From assembly GCA_910583995.1 (NCBI GenBank), contig CAJTYW010000003.1:62001-126000 (forward strand): 64,000 nt of DNA, written 5' to 3'. Below the pieces are notes generated by a model, which searched no databases, was not told the origin of the DNA, and was given only the letters and a program-made list of their open reading frames with translations. The DNA is from an uncultured Christensenella sp. GTDB lineage: Bacteria > Bacillota > Clostridia > Christensenellales > UBA3700. Below, one piece after another: positions 9,572-18,106 of this stretch. The translations under genes and the position numbers were made by a program. The number at the start of each line of letters is the position of its first letter. Positions within the stretch are counted from its first letter, which is position 1.

Positions 9572-9600
9572 TTGACAAACAATTAAAATGAGATTATAAT
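9572..9600 (+). promoter_or_regulatory. Consensus promoter of the thrS T-box transcript
   Basis: A perfect TTGACA (9572-9577) and a perfect TATAAT (9595-9600) are separated by 17 bases, immediately upstream of the T-box leader. Confidence 0.9.
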
Positions 9601-9611
9601 TTAACTACAAT

Positions 9612-9826
9612 TATTTACGATTAAGGACACGCATAAAGTAGGGCTGTTTTCAGAGAGCATTCGGTTGGTGTGAGAATGTAATGGTTATTTTATGTACCAC
9701 CTAGCAATTATCGTACGTGAATAAATAGGCGTTAACTATTAATTAAGGCACAAAGTTTTGTGTGAAGTAAGGTGGAACCACGATTTTATCGTCCTTATGC
9801 AGTTTTAGCATAAGGACGTATTTTTA
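9612..9826 (+). promoter_or_regulatory. T-box leader of thrS
   Basis: The hallmark T-box sequence AAGGTGGAACCACG lies at 9769-9782. It is followed by a ten-base-pair intrinsic terminator (GTCCTTATGC at 9791-9800 with GCATAAGGAC at 9808-9817) and a T run. The upstream part has the usual stem I landmarks: AGTA at 9638-9641, an AGAGAG stretch at 9652-9657 and GGTTGGTG. Uncharged tRNA-Thr should favour the antiterminator and allow thrS expression. Two overlapping ACC threonine triplets at 9696-9701 are candidate specifiers, but I could not fold stem I well enough to be sure. Confidence 0.92.
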
Positions 9827-9946
9827 TTGATTTAAAGTTTTTATAGGAATTAATAAATGCTATGTATTTAAATATCCTTTTTAAATTAAAATAAATAGTC
9901 ATATAAAATGTATTATAGATAAATGGGCTAAGCCCTTGGAGGTATT

Positions 9947-11887
9947 ATGAAAATTGTTTTAAAAAACGGAGATGTTATTGAAAGAGACGGAAGTGTAAGT
10001 GCTTACGAGCTTGCAAAAAGCATAAGTGAAGGACTTGCAAAAGCTGCTGTTGCTTGCAAAATCAATGGCAAAATTTGCTCAATGAGTGAGATTATTGATT
10101 GTGACTCTGAGTTTGAAGTTTTGACTTTTGAGAGTGAAGACGGCAAAAAAGTGTACAGACATACTTGTTCTCACATTTTGGCACAAGCTGTAAAAAATAT
10201 TTATCCTACAGCAAAACTTGCTATAGGACCAGCTATTGACAATGGCTTTTACTATGATATTGATTTTAAAACACCTATTACCTTTGAAGACTTGGAAAAA
10301 ATAGAAAAGGAAATGAAAGCTATAATAAAGGCTAAATATCAAATTGAGAGATTTGAACTTTCAAGAAAGGAAGCTATTAAACTTATGAGTCAATTTGACG
10401 AGCCTTACAAAGTGGAATTAATCAATGATTTGCCAGAAGATGCTGTTATTTCTTTTTACAAACAAGGCGATTTTACAGACCTTTGTGCTGGACCACATTT
10501 GCACAATACAGGTATGATTAAAGCTTTTAAACTAACAAGTTTGACAGGTGCTTACTGGCGTGGTAATGAGAAAAACAAAATGTTATCAAGAATTTATGGT
10601 ACTTGTTTTGATAAAAAATCCGATTTGGCAGATTATTTATTGCAAATGGAAGAAGCTAAAAAACGTGACCACAACAAGATTGGTAGAGAACTTGGCTATT
10701 TTATGACTGACGAAAATATCGGTCAAGGTTTGGCATTGCTTATGCCAAAGGGAGCAAAAACTGTTCAAGTTTTACAAAGATTTGTAGAAGATACAGAAGC
10801 AAAACAAGGATATATGCTAACTAAAACTCCTTATATGGCAAAGCGTGAGTTGTATCAAATTTCAGGACATTGGGACCACTATCAAGACGGTATGTTTATT
10901 ATGGGAGACGCCAGTGACCCTAAAGCCGAAGTTTTTGCTTTGCGTCCTATGACTTGCCCATTCCAATATACTATTTATAACAATGGCTTGAAATCATACA
11001 GAGATTTACCTTGCAGATATGGTGAGACTTCTACATTGTTCCGTAACGAAAGCAGTGGTGAAATGCACGGTCTTATCAGATTAAGACAATTTACAATAAG
11101 TGAAGGTCATTTGGTTTGTATGCCAGAGCAACTTGAAGACGAGTTTAAAAAATGTGTAGAACTTGCAAAATATATGCTTACTGCAGTAGGACTACAAGAC
11201 GATATTTCTTACAGATTTTCAAAATATGACCCAAATGATAGAGAAAAATATATTCAGGATAGCGATACTTGGAATTCTGCAGAAGAAACAATGGGCAAAA
11301 TACTTGACCACCTTGGCCTTAAATATTCAGTGGGTATTGGCGAAGCAGCTTTTTACGGACCTAAACTAGATATTCAAATTAAAAATGTTTGGGGTAAGGA
11401 AGATACTTTGATTACAATTCAAGTAGATATGTTCCTTGCTGAAAACTTTGATATGAGCTATATCGATGAAAACGGAGAAAAGAAAAGACCTTATATTATT
11501 CACAGAACTTCAATTGGTTGCTATGAAAGAACTCTTGCTTTGGTACTTGAAAAATTTGCAGGTGCTTTGCCGTTATGGCTTGCTCCTACTCAAGTAAAGG
11601 TGCTTAGTCTTACTGACAGAACTGCAGAAAAAGCTAGAGAATACGCAGATAAATTAATGAATGCTGGTATTAGAGTAGAAGTTGATAACAGAAGTGAGAC
11701 AATAGGTTATAAGATAAGAGCTGCAAGAATGGAAAAAGTACCTTATATTATTGTAATAGGTGATAAGGAAGCCGAAAGCGGTAATGTAAGCGTAAAAAGA
11801 AGGGGTGAAGAAAATTCAAACATTATGTCTGAAGACGAATTTGTATCCTTAGTTTTAAAAGAAGTTAAAGAATTGAAAATATTTTAA
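9947..11887 (+). CDS. thrS: Threonine--tRNA ligase
   Basis: 646 residues, the normal bacterial length. It has an N-terminal TGS domain (about residues 1-60), the editing/SAD domain beginning at 'HTCSHILAQA' near residue 72 with its second part 'DLCAGPHLHNTG', the class II catalytic core with motif 2 'FRNESSGEMHGLIRLRQFT' near residue 365, and a C-terminal anticodon-binding domain. It charges tRNA-Thr. GGAGG at 9938-9942 precedes the ATG closely (four bases), and a small GGGCTAAGCCC hairpin lies just before that site. Expression is controlled by the T-box leader. It is a one-gene transcript ending at a strong terminator. Confidence 0.98.
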   Translation: MKIVLKNGDVIERDGSVSAYELAKSISEGLAKAAVACKINGKICSMSEIIDCDSEFEVLTFESEDGKKVYRHTCSHILAQAVKNIYPTAKLAIGPAIDNGFYYDIDFKTPITFEDLEKIEKEMKAIIKAKYQIERFELSRKEAIKLMSQFDEPYKVELINDLPEDAVISFYKQGDFTDLCAGPHLHNTGMIKAFKLTSLTGAYWRGNEKNKMLSRIYGTCFDKKSDLADYLLQMEEAKKRDHNKIGRELGYFMTDENIGQGLALLMPKGAKTVQVLQRFVEDTEAKQGYMLTKTPYMAKRELYQISGHWDHYQDGMFIMGDASDPKAEVFALRPMTCPFQYTIYNNGLKSYRDLPCRYGETSTLFRNESSGEMHGLIRLRQFTISEGHLVCMPEQLEDEFKKCVELAKYMLTAVGLQDDISYRFSKYDPNDREKYIQDSDTWNSAEETMGKILDHLGLKYSVGIGEAAFYGPKLDIQIKNVWGKEDTLITIQVDMFLAENFDMSYIDENGEKKRPYIIHRTSIGCYERTLALVLEKFAGALPLWLAPTQVKVLSLTDRTAEKAREYADKLMNAGIRVEVDNRSETIGYKIRAARMEKVPYIIVIGDKEAESGNVSVKRRGEENSNIMSEDEFVSLVLKEVKELKIF

Positions 11888-11900
11888 TAATTGAGCAAGA

Positions 11901-11927
11901 AAAAGTGCAATCAAATTGCACTTTTTT
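11901..11927 (+). terminator. Intrinsic terminator of thrS
   Basis: AAGTGCAA (11903-11910) pairs with TTGCACTT (11916-11923), followed by a T run. Confidence 0.88.
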
Positions 11928-12057
11928 GTGCATCAAAATAGTATAAAAAACCTTAAGTGTCAGAAAAGGTATAATATTTGTAAAAAGCAATGACAAATAT
12001 CATAAAACAATATGGATATTTAAGTGCAAAAATATTGATTTTATGTGTAAAAAACGC

Positions 12058-12086
12058 TTGACATAGTGGTTTGGTTATGATAATAT
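12058..12086 (+). promoter_or_regulatory. Promoter of the infC operon
   Basis: TTGACA at 12058-12063 and TAATAT at 12081-12086 are spaced by 17 bases, upstream of the structured infC leader. Confidence 0.8.
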
Positions 12087-12091
12087 ATTGA

Positions 12092-12246
12092 TAACAAGCA
12101 GAAGTTATTTCTCACCTGCAGCGACGCAGCTTAATTAATTGGTATGCGGTTTAATGGCTAGCAAGGTAATCAATATTTAAATTTTAATTAATAATATTGT
12201 ATTTATGTGGATAGCTTTGTTTGTTATCCACTTTATTTTTTTGTTT
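12092..12246 (+). promoter_or_regulatory. Structured infC-rpmI-rplT leader with attenuator
   Basis: The roughly 165-base leader carries a conserved-looking stretch (CTCACCTGCAGCGACGCAG around 12112) as in Bacillota infC/L20 leaders. It ends with a hairpin, GTGGATA (12207-12213) with TATCCAC (12225-12231), followed by a long T tract. Known leaders of this class let ribosomal protein L20 cause premature termination. That this one responds to L20 is inferred from the position and the downstream genes. Confidence 0.75.
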
Positions 12247-12259
12247 GCGGGAGGACATA

Positions 12260-12784
12260 ATTATTAACAAAGAGCATATTATCAATGACCAAATCAGAGT
12301 AAAAGAAGTAAGATTGATTGGTGAAAATGGTGAACAATTGGGTGTTGTACCAACTAATACGGCAAAAGAAATGGCTTATAATGCCGGCTTAGATATTGTG
12401 TTAATTGCGGCTACAAGCAATCCGCCGGTTGCTAAAATTATGGACTATGGCAGATTTAAGTATGAGCAAATCAAAAAGGTAAAAGAACAAAAGAAAGCAC
12501 AAAAAGATAAAATCGTGGAACTTAAAGAAATTTGGTTATCTGCTACTATCGATACAAACGATATGAAAACAAAAGCTAACAATGCTGTTAAGTTTTTAAA
12601 GTCAGGTGACAAAGTGCGTGCTTCTATAAAACTTAAAGGTAGACAAATGGCTCGTCCTGAAATTGCTATTAAGGTAATGGAAGAATTTTTTGAACTTGTT
12701 AAAGAGTACGGTGTTATGGAAAAACAACCTAACTTGGAAGGTAGAAGTATTTCTATGATTATCGCATCAAATATAAAAAAATAA
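12260..12784 (+). CDS. infC: Translation initiation factor IF-3 (AUU start)
   Basis: 174 residues, with 'INDQIRVKEVRLIGENGEQLG' opening the N-domain, a Lys-rich linker and the C-domain 'GDKVRASIKLKGRQMARPE'. IF-3 binds the 30S subunit and proofreads initiator tRNA and start codons. No ATG, GTG or TTG lies at a sensible place. GGGAGG at 12249-12254 is followed by ATT at 12260 and 12263, and the protein then aligns with the family N-terminus, so an AUU start is inferred, as known for infC in E. coli and Bacillus. A TTG further upstream (12221) would place the terminator hairpin inside the gene. IF-3 rejects non-standard starts, which gives autogenous control. First gene of infC-rpmI-rplT. Confidence 0.95.
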   Translation: MINKEHIINDQIRVKEVRLIGENGEQLGVVPTNTAKEMAYNAGLDIVLIAATSNPPVAKIMDYGRFKYEQIKKVKEQKKAQKDKIVELKEIWLSATIDTNDMKTKANNAVKFLKSGDKVRASIKLKGRQMARPEIAIKVMEEFFELVKEYGVMEKQPNLEGRSISMIIASNIKK

Positions 12785-12810
12785 TTTAATATATATTGGA
12801 GGAAGGTATT

Positions 12811-13008
12811 ATGCCAAAGGTAAAATCACACAGCGGTGCCGGCAAGAGATTCAGATTTACTAAAAATGGTAAAATCAAAAGAGCTAAAAACGGTGCAAGC
12901 CATATTTTAACAAAGAAAGAAACTAAGAGAAAACGTAATTTAAGGAAAGCTACTTACGTGTCTGAAACTCAAGCTAAGACAGTTAAGAAGATTCTTCCTT
13001 ATAGCTAA
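12811..13008 (+). CDS. rpmI: 50S ribosomal protein L35
   Basis: 65 residues, the standard L35 length, starting MPKVKSHSGAGKRF with the basic, Lys/Arg-rich composition of the family. A GGAGG at 12798-12802 defines the ATG at 12811; an earlier in-frame start would include the ribosome site. L35 is part of the large ribosomal subunit. It lies between infC and rplT, the invariant order in Bacillota. Confidence 0.98.
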   Translation: MPKVKSHSGAGKRFRFTKNGKIKRAKNGASHILTKKETKRKRNLRKATYVSETQAKTVKKILPYS

Positions 13009-13028
13009 TAGGACGGAGGTATTGGATA

Positions 13029-13385
13029 ATGAGAATTAAAAGAGGTGTTAACGCTATTAAAAAGCGTAGAAAAATAATGAGACAAGCCAAAGGTTACTTT
13101 GGTGCAAAAAGCAAACTTTACAGAGTAGCTCGTCAAGCTGTTATGAAATCTGGCAACTATGCTTATGTTGGCAGAAAGCTTAAGAAAAGAGAGTTCAGAC
13201 AACTATGGATTGCTCGTATCAATGCTGCCGCTCGTATGAATGGCTTAACTTACAGCACTTTAATGCACGGTTTGAAACTTAATGAAATCAATCTTAACCG
13301 TAAGGTTTTGGCAGATATGGCTGTAAACGATGCTGCAGGTTTTACTGCACTTTGTGAAAAAGCTAAAGCAAAATTAGCTAAGTAA
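13029..13385 (+). CDS. rplT: 50S ribosomal protein L20
   Basis: 118 residues, normal for L20, beginning MRIKRGVNAIKKRRK with the long basic N-terminal extension that threads into 23S rRNA, then the globular part 'RQLWIARINAAARMNGLTYS'. L20 is needed early in large-subunit assembly and, in relatives, represses its own operon through the leader. GGAGG at 13015-13019. Last gene of the operon, followed by a terminator. Confidence 0.98.
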   Translation: MRIKRGVNAIKKRRKIMRQAKGYFGAKSKLYRVARQAVMKSGNYAYVGRKLKKREFRQLWIARINAAARMNGLTYSTLMHGLKLNEINLNRKVLADMAVNDAAGFTALCEKAKAKLAK

Positions 13386-13393
13386 TTTTTATT

Positions 13394-13421
13394 AAAACCT
13401 TCAATTTTTTGAAGGTTTTAA
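13394..13421 (+). terminator. Intrinsic terminator of the infC operon
   Basis: An 11-base stem (13394-13404 with 13409-13419) with a four-base loop, flanked by A and T runs. Confidence 0.9.
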
Positions 13422-13539
13422 TTGATTTATAAGTGTTTTTAGATTTTAAATATAAGCTGTTTCGTTTAAAAAAAATTAAAATTTAAATATAGACGCATAG
13501 TGTTTGGTAAAGACATTTATGGTAAGTAAATTATAGAAT

Positions 13540-14274
13540 ATGGAAAAGATAACAAGTATTAGTAATGCTAAAGTGCAAGAAATTAAAAAACTTTTAAATT
13601 CTAAAGAAGCTAGACGATTGAGCGGTAATTTTGTGGCAGAAGGTGTTAATATTGTAAAAGATATTCCTTGTGAGAATATAAAATCGCTTTTTATGACAGA
13701 AGATGCTTTTGAAAGATATCCTGAAATTGCTGTAAAATGTAATGAGATTGTTTTTGTATCGGAAAAGGTGCTTGGTGCAATAAGTGATACAAAAAGCCCA
13801 AGCGGTGTTGTTGCTGTTTGCAATGTGAGTAACAATAAAGAAGTTTGCAGAAAAAAATGTATTGTACTTGATAATTTGCAAGACCCTGGCAATGCGGGGA
13901 CTATAATTAGAACGGCAGTTGCTTGCGGAATTCAATTGATTTATTGCTATGGCGATTGCGTGGACTTGTATTCTCCAAAAGTTGTAAGAAGTTCAATGGG
14001 TGGTATATTTTTTGTAAAAGTTGAAAAATTGAGTAGCAAGTCTGAATTAAAGCAAGAGTTATTGGTACTTGATATGGCAGGCGAAAATTTATTTTCAATA
14101 GATAAAAAGCCTGATGAATTTGCTTTGCTTGTAGGTAGTGAGTCTCGCGGAGTATCTAAGGAAATGAGAGAGCAAGCGGACAAAATTATTTCACTTCCTA
14201 TGAATAAAAATATGGAATCGTTAAATGCGGGTGTATCTTTGAGCATTGCTTTATACCAATTGATTAATGGTTGA
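13540..14274 (+). CDS. TrmH/SpoU-family RNA 2'-O-methyltransferase
   Basis: 244 residues. An N-terminal substrate-binding domain ('ITSISNAKVQEIKKLLNSKEARR', 'FVAEGVNIVKD') is followed by the SPOUT fold with the three family motifs: 'LDNLQDPGNAGTIIRTA', 'LLVGSESRGVS' and 'SLPMNKNMESLNAGVSLSIALYQ'. It transfers a methyl group from SAM to a ribose 2'-hydroxyl in rRNA or tRNA; the exact site (RlmB-like or YsgA-like) is unclear. There is no obvious Shine-Dalgarno before the ATG, although the protein N-terminus fits the family well. In many Bacillota such a gene lies after rplT, which supports the assignment. Confidence 0.92.
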   Translation: MEKITSISNAKVQEIKKLLNSKEARRLSGNFVAEGVNIVKDIPCENIKSLFMTEDAFERYPEIAVKCNEIVFVSEKVLGAISDTKSPSGVVAVCNVSNNKEVCRKKCIVLDNLQDPGNAGTIIRTAVACGIQLIYCYGDCVDLYSPKVVRSSMGGIFFVKVEKLSSKSELKQELLVLDMAGENLFSIDKKPDEFALLVGSESRGVSKEMREQADKIISLPMNKNMESLNAGVSLSIALYQLING

Positions 14275-14475
14275 ATTTTTAGCTTTGTAAAAAAGACTAT
14301 TGATTATGTGATAAAAATATGGTATAATAAAATAATAGCTAAACAAATAATTTTTTGAGTATTTATTATATTTAAAGTTTAAAAATTTAAAAGTTTTATA
14401 AGTTTGGTTAGTGTGCAAATAAAAAAATAAAAATTTTACTAATTAATGAAAATATAAATACGGAGGACAGAGTAT

Positions 14476-15213
14476 ATGTCAGGACATAGTAAATGGGCAA
14501 ATATTAAAAGAAAAAAAGGTGCTAATGACGCAAAAAGGGCAAATGTTTTTACTAAAATAGGTAGAGAGATTGCTGTTGCAGTTAAAAATGGCGGACCTGA
14601 CCCTGATAGCAATAGTAGATTGCGTGATGTTATTGCAAAAGCAAAAGCTAATAATATGCCTAATGATAACATTACAAGAAGTATTAAAAAGGCAAGTGGC
14701 GAACTTGGTAGCATTAACTATGAAGAAAATGTTTACGAAGGTTATGCTGCAGGTGGTGTAGCTGTTATAGTTGAAACATTGACAGATAATAAAAATAGAA
14801 CAGCTGGCGATATTAGACATCATTTTGATAAGTGCGGCGGTCAAATGGGAACAAGCGGTTGCGTATCATATATGTTTGATAAAAAAGGCTTAATCGTTGT
14901 AGATATGGAAAACCACGACGAAGACGAAATTATGGAAATCGCTTTGGAAGCAGGTGCAGACGATGTTCAAATTAGTGATGGCGTTTGCGAAATTTATACT
15001 AACCCTGCAGATTTTAGTGCTGTTAATCAAGCAATTGAAGCTAACTCTAGCTTAGTGGTATTGGAAGCAAGCATTAGTATGATACCGCAAAACACAGTTA
15101 CTCCTGACGAAGCAACAGCTGCAAAAGTAAGAAGATTAATTGATATGCTTGAAGATAATGACGATGTTCAAAATGTATATCACAACGCAGAACTAGATGA
15201 GGACGAAGAATAA
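14476..15213 (+). CDS. yebC: YebC/PmpR-family protein
   Basis: 245 residues starting 'SGHSKWANIKRKKGANDAKRA', the YebC signature, followed by 'GPDPDSNSRLRDVIAKAKANNMPNDNI' and the acidic C-terminal domain. Family members were described as DNA-binding regulators, and more recent work on relatives links them to translation of proline-rich or stalling sequences. A CGGAGG site precedes the ATG. The stop codon overlaps the start of proA by one base (TAATG), so the two are translationally coupled. Confidence 0.96.
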   Translation: MSGHSKWANIKRKKGANDAKRANVFTKIGREIAVAVKNGGPDPDSNSRLRDVIAKAKANNMPNDNITRSIKKASGELGSINYEENVYEGYAAGGVAVIVETLTDNKNRTAGDIRHHFDKCGGQMGTSGCVSYMFDKKGLIVVDMENHDEDEIMEIALEAGADDVQISDGVCEIYTNPADFSAVNQAIEANSSLVVLEASISMIPQNTVTPDEATAAKVRRLIDMLEDNDDVQNVYHNAELDEDEE

Positions 15214-16454
15214 TGGTAGATATTAAAGAACTTTGCAAAGCTGCAAAGACAGCTAGCTATAATCTTAGTGCAATGAGTGAAAGTTTGAAAAATCAAATTT
15301 TGACTGCTATTGCTGATGCTATTATAGATAACAAAGATTATATACTTGCACAAAATAAATTGGATACAGACTCTTTAAAGGGTAGGGATAGTGCTTTTCT
15401 TGACAGATTGACTTTGACTGAAAGCCGTATAAAAGCTATGAGTAACGGACTGCTTGAGATTGTGAAATTGCCTGACCCAGTTGGAGAAGTAGTTGAAAAA
15501 TGGACAGCTGCAAGTGGTTTGGAGATTAGTAAAGTTCGTGCTCCACTTGGAGTAATTGGTGTTATTTACGAAGCAAGACCTAATGTTACAATTGATGTTG
15601 CGGGACTTTGCATAAAAACAGGAAATAGTGTCATTTTACGTGGTGGTAGTGATGCAATCAATAGTAACAGAGCATTGTATAAAATTATGAAAGAAGCAAT
15701 TGAAAAACTTGGCGTTGATAGTAATTTTATTCAATTTGTAAATGATACAGATAGAAGTTTGACAAATGAAATGCTAAAGCAAGGTGATTACATTGATGTA
15801 ATTATACCACGAGGCGGAGATAAACTTAAAAAATTGGTACTTGAGAATGCTACTATGCCTGTTATTGCAAGCAGTGGTGGTAACTGCCATATTTATGTGG
15901 ATAACGATAGTGATTTGGATATGGCAACAAAGGTTATTCTTAACGCAAAAGTTCAACGCCCTACAGTATGCAACGCTTTGGAACAATTGCTTATTAACAA
16001 GGATATTCTTGACAAAGCAGTACCAAAAATCTTTGCAGAGCTTGAAAAAGCAGGCGTAAAAATCAAATGCGATAAAGAGTGTGCAAAATACTATGAAAAC
16101 GCTGAAATTGCAACAGAAGAAGATTACTTTGAAGAGCATATAAGCTTGGTTTTGACAGTAAAGAGTGTAAGCGATATTGATTGTGCAATCGACCATATTA
16201 ATACTCACAGCACAGGACATAGCGAAGGGATTATTTCAAACAATATAGACAATATTAAAAAGTTTACAACTAAGGTTGACTCAGGTTGCGTGTATGTAAA
16301 CGCGTCAACAAGATTTACAGACGGATTTGAGTTTGGTTTTGGTGCAGAGATAGGAATAAGCACTCAAAAGTTACACGCAAGAGGACCATTGGGATTAAAA
16401 CAATTGACTTCAGAAAAATATATTGCAGTGGGTAATGGTACTATTAGAAAGTAA
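15213..16454 (+). CDS. proA: Gamma-glutamyl phosphate reductase
   Basis: 413 residues, the expected size. The aldehyde-dehydrogenase-type core is complete: 'APLGVIGVIYEARPNVTIDVAGLCIKTGNSVILRGGSDAINSN', the catalytic Cys in 'QRPTVCNALEQLL', and the C-terminal 'NASTRFTDGFEFGFGAEIGIST...HARGPLGL' region. It reduces gamma-glutamyl phosphate to glutamate semialdehyde in proline synthesis, using NADPH. The partner kinase gene proB is not in the window; instead proA is coupled to yebC. A link between YebC's suggested role at proline codons and proA is attractive but only inference. Confidence 0.97.
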   Translation: MVDIKELCKAAKTASYNLSAMSESLKNQILTAIADAIIDNKDYILAQNKLDTDSLKGRDSAFLDRLTLTESRIKAMSNGLLEIVKLPDPVGEVVEKWTAASGLEISKVRAPLGVIGVIYEARPNVTIDVAGLCIKTGNSVILRGGSDAINSNRALYKIMKEAIEKLGVDSNFIQFVNDTDRSLTNEMLKQGDYIDVIIPRGGDKLKKLVLENATMPVIASSGGNCHIYVDNDSDLDMATKVILNAKVQRPTVCNALEQLLINKDILDKAVPKIFAELEKAGVKIKCDKECAKYYENAEIATEEDYFEEHISLVLTVKSVSDIDCAIDHINTHSTGHSEGIISNNIDNIKKFTTKVDSGCVYVNASTRFTDGFEFGFGAEIGISTQKLHARGPLGLKQLTSEKYIAVGNGTIRK

Positions 16455-16622
16455 TTTTTAGGTTATTTTTAAATAGGCATTTGATTTTTAAAAAATAAGT
16501 TTTTTGAGAATTTTTATAATAAAAAAATGCTTTTAATGAATTATATTTTTTATCGCAGTGTTTAATAATATGAGCAAATACTATTCAAAAATCGGTATTA
16601 TTTTTAAAAATATAAGTAAATA

Positions 16623-16653
16623 AAAAATGTTGACTTGATCAAGTCAACATTTT
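16623..16653. terminator. Bidirectional palindromic terminator between proA and rubrerythrin
   Basis: A perfect palindrome (core TTGACTTGATCAAGTCAA) is flanked by an A run on the left and a T run on the right. It can terminate both convergent genes. Confidence 0.88.
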
Positions 16654-16687
16654 TTTGTGAGTTTTAAGTTTTGATTTAATTAATCTA

Positions 16688-17278
16688 TTAATCTTCAATT
16701 TGTAACATAACTGTACCTTGTGGAGCACCGCAAAGTGGGCAGTTTGTCCAAGCTTCTTTTGCTGTGTGTTCGTAACCGCAAGATGCACATTTCCATTTGA
16801 TAGCTTTTGGCTTTTTGTACATTGTACCATTCTTTAATTGGTCGTAAAATTGTTCAAATGTACTCTTATGGCAAGTTTCAACTTGAATTAAGTTTTTAAA
16901 GAAGTTTGCAACATCTTCAAAGCCTTCTTCACGAGCATCTTTTTCAAATTGTGGATAAATTCTTGTTGCTTCGATTTCTTCGTCTTCAGCAGAGAATTTT
17001 AAGTTATCCAAAAGAGTATTTGGCTTTTCTTTAAATGGAATACCAATATTCATCTCAATGTTGTCGATAACATTTTTATCCATTGCACACAAAAAACTGT
17101 ACATCATTCTTGAATGTTGGAATTCGTTTTCTTCAATCAATTTAATCATATCGCTCATTGCGACATAGCCACTCTTTTTTGCAAACTCTGCTAGCATATT
17201 ATATCTGCCACGAGCACAAGATTCGCCTACATAAGCTTTTGCTAGGTTGTTAAATGTTTTAGTATCTTTTTTATTCAT
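16688..17278 (-). CDS. rbr: Rubrerythrin
   Basis: 196 residues. The N-terminal ferritin-like four-helix bundle carries diiron ligands ('GESCARGRYNMLAEFAKK', 'EENEFQHSRM', 'ETCHKSTFEQF'). The C-terminal rubredoxin-like domain has two CxxC knuckles ('CASCGYEH' and 'CPLCGAP'). It reduces hydrogen peroxide in anaerobes, with electrons passing through the rubredoxin-like centre. The start at 17278 is chosen because GGAGG (complement of 17284-17288) precedes it; an upstream in-frame ATG would read through the ribosome site. It is a single-gene unit on the reverse strand and supports an anaerobic, air-sensitive lifestyle. Confidence 0.96.
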   Translation of the reverse strand: MNKKDTKTFNNLAKAYVGESCARGRYNMLAEFAKKSGYVAMSDMIKLIEENEFQHSRMMYSFLCAMDKNVIDNIEMNIGIPFKEKPNTLLDNLKFSAEDEEIEATRIYPQFEKDAREEGFEDVANFFKNLIQVETCHKSTFEQFYDQLKNGTMYKKPKAIKWKCASCGYEHTAKEAWTNCPLCGAPQGTVMLQIED

Positions 17279-17525
17279 ATTTACCTCCGGATACAATGGT
17301 TATGTCCATTAAAAAATATTTTATACATAATGTAAAGTTTTAAGACTATTTTTTTCTATTGAATTTAATGTATCGTTAAAATTTTTGCAAAAATTGTATT
17401 ATTTACCTTTTTTTAATGATAATATATATAATATTATAAAAAAATTATATTAATTTTAAGAAAAGTATTGTAATATTTTAATAATTATGTTAAAATAAAT
17501 TAAAGTTGTACAAATGGAGGTTATT

Positions 17526-17750
17526 ATGCCTGAATTTAATTATCAAATCATTTCTAATATCGGTTCTCTTTCTGAATCTCAAAAGGGTTGGAAGAAGGAA
17601 CTTAATTTAATTAGCTGGAATGACAAAGAAGCAAAGTATGACATCAGAGAGTGGTCACCAGACGGCAGTAAAATGGGTAAGGGCGTTACTTTGTCTAAAG
17701 AGGAAATGATTGCTTTAAAAGAGTTATTAAAAAACTTTGAAATAGAGTAA
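17526..17750 (+). CDS. PC4/YdbC-family ssDNA-binding protein
   Basis: 74 residues with the PC4-like pattern: 'WKKELNLISWNDKEAKYDIREWSPDGSKMGKGVTLSKEEMIALKELL', matching the small bacterial YdbC homologues of the eukaryotic coactivator PC4. Members form dimers that bind single-stranded DNA or RNA through a curved beta sheet. Their role in bacteria is not well defined (transcription or replication support). GGAGG at 17517-17521 sets the start at 17526. Monocistronic, followed by a hairpin-rich intergenic region. Confidence 0.88.
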   Translation: MPEFNYQIISNIGSLSESQKGWKKELNLISWNDKEAKYDIREWSPDGSKMGKGVTLSKEEMIALKELLKNFEIE

Positions 17751-17781
17751 TTGTATACTTATTAAGTTAATATATATAATA

Positions 17782-17891
17782 ACGCAAGTAAAAAATATTT
17801 GCGTATTGTTTTGTTGCTTGCTAATTAAAGTGGATTTATTCCACTTTATTTTTTTATCTATATTTGTTATTAGAGCTTAATAGCAAGCAAC
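17782..17891 (+). ncRNA. Hairpin cluster: two terminator-like stems inside a long inverted repeat
   Basis: Three nested or successive elements are visible. ACGCAA (17782-17787) pairs with TTGCGT (17799-17804) and is followed by ATTGTTTT, probably the PC4 gene terminator. GTTGCTTGCTA (17813-17823) is the exact reverse complement of TAGCAAGCAAC (17881-17891). Inside it, AAAGTGG (17828-17834) pairs with CCACTTT (17841-17847), followed by a T tract. This could be a structured leader of the antiporter gene with an attenuator, a small RNA, or tandem terminators. The 17892-18106 stretch shows no further structure I can name. Confidence 0.4.
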
Positions 17892-18106
17892 CCATAGGGA
17901 TATTTGCAGTTTAATTAAGTGGTTTGTTTTCTAGCTTAAAGATACAATTTTTTTTGAATAATTGTGGTAAAAGTGCCATAATTGGTTTGACAATAACAAT
18001 GAATAAGAGTATAATGTCATAGGTTTAAGATTGTTTGCTGTACAATTAAATCTGTTAAACCATAAAATTGCAGTGTTTTATGCAAATAATTCAAAGGAAG
18101 GTGCCT

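Noticed and set aside
12221..12259. TTG start giving a longer IF-3
   Set aside because: It would put the attenuator hairpin and the Shine-Dalgarno inside the coding region, and the extra residues do not match the IF-3 family.
16623..16653. Palindrome as a regulator operator
   Set aside because: The A and T runs on each side and the convergent genes make a bidirectional terminator the simpler reading.
17279..17296. Upstream ATG for rubrerythrin
   Set aside because: The GGAGG lies between it and the next ATG, so the extension would translate the ribosome site.
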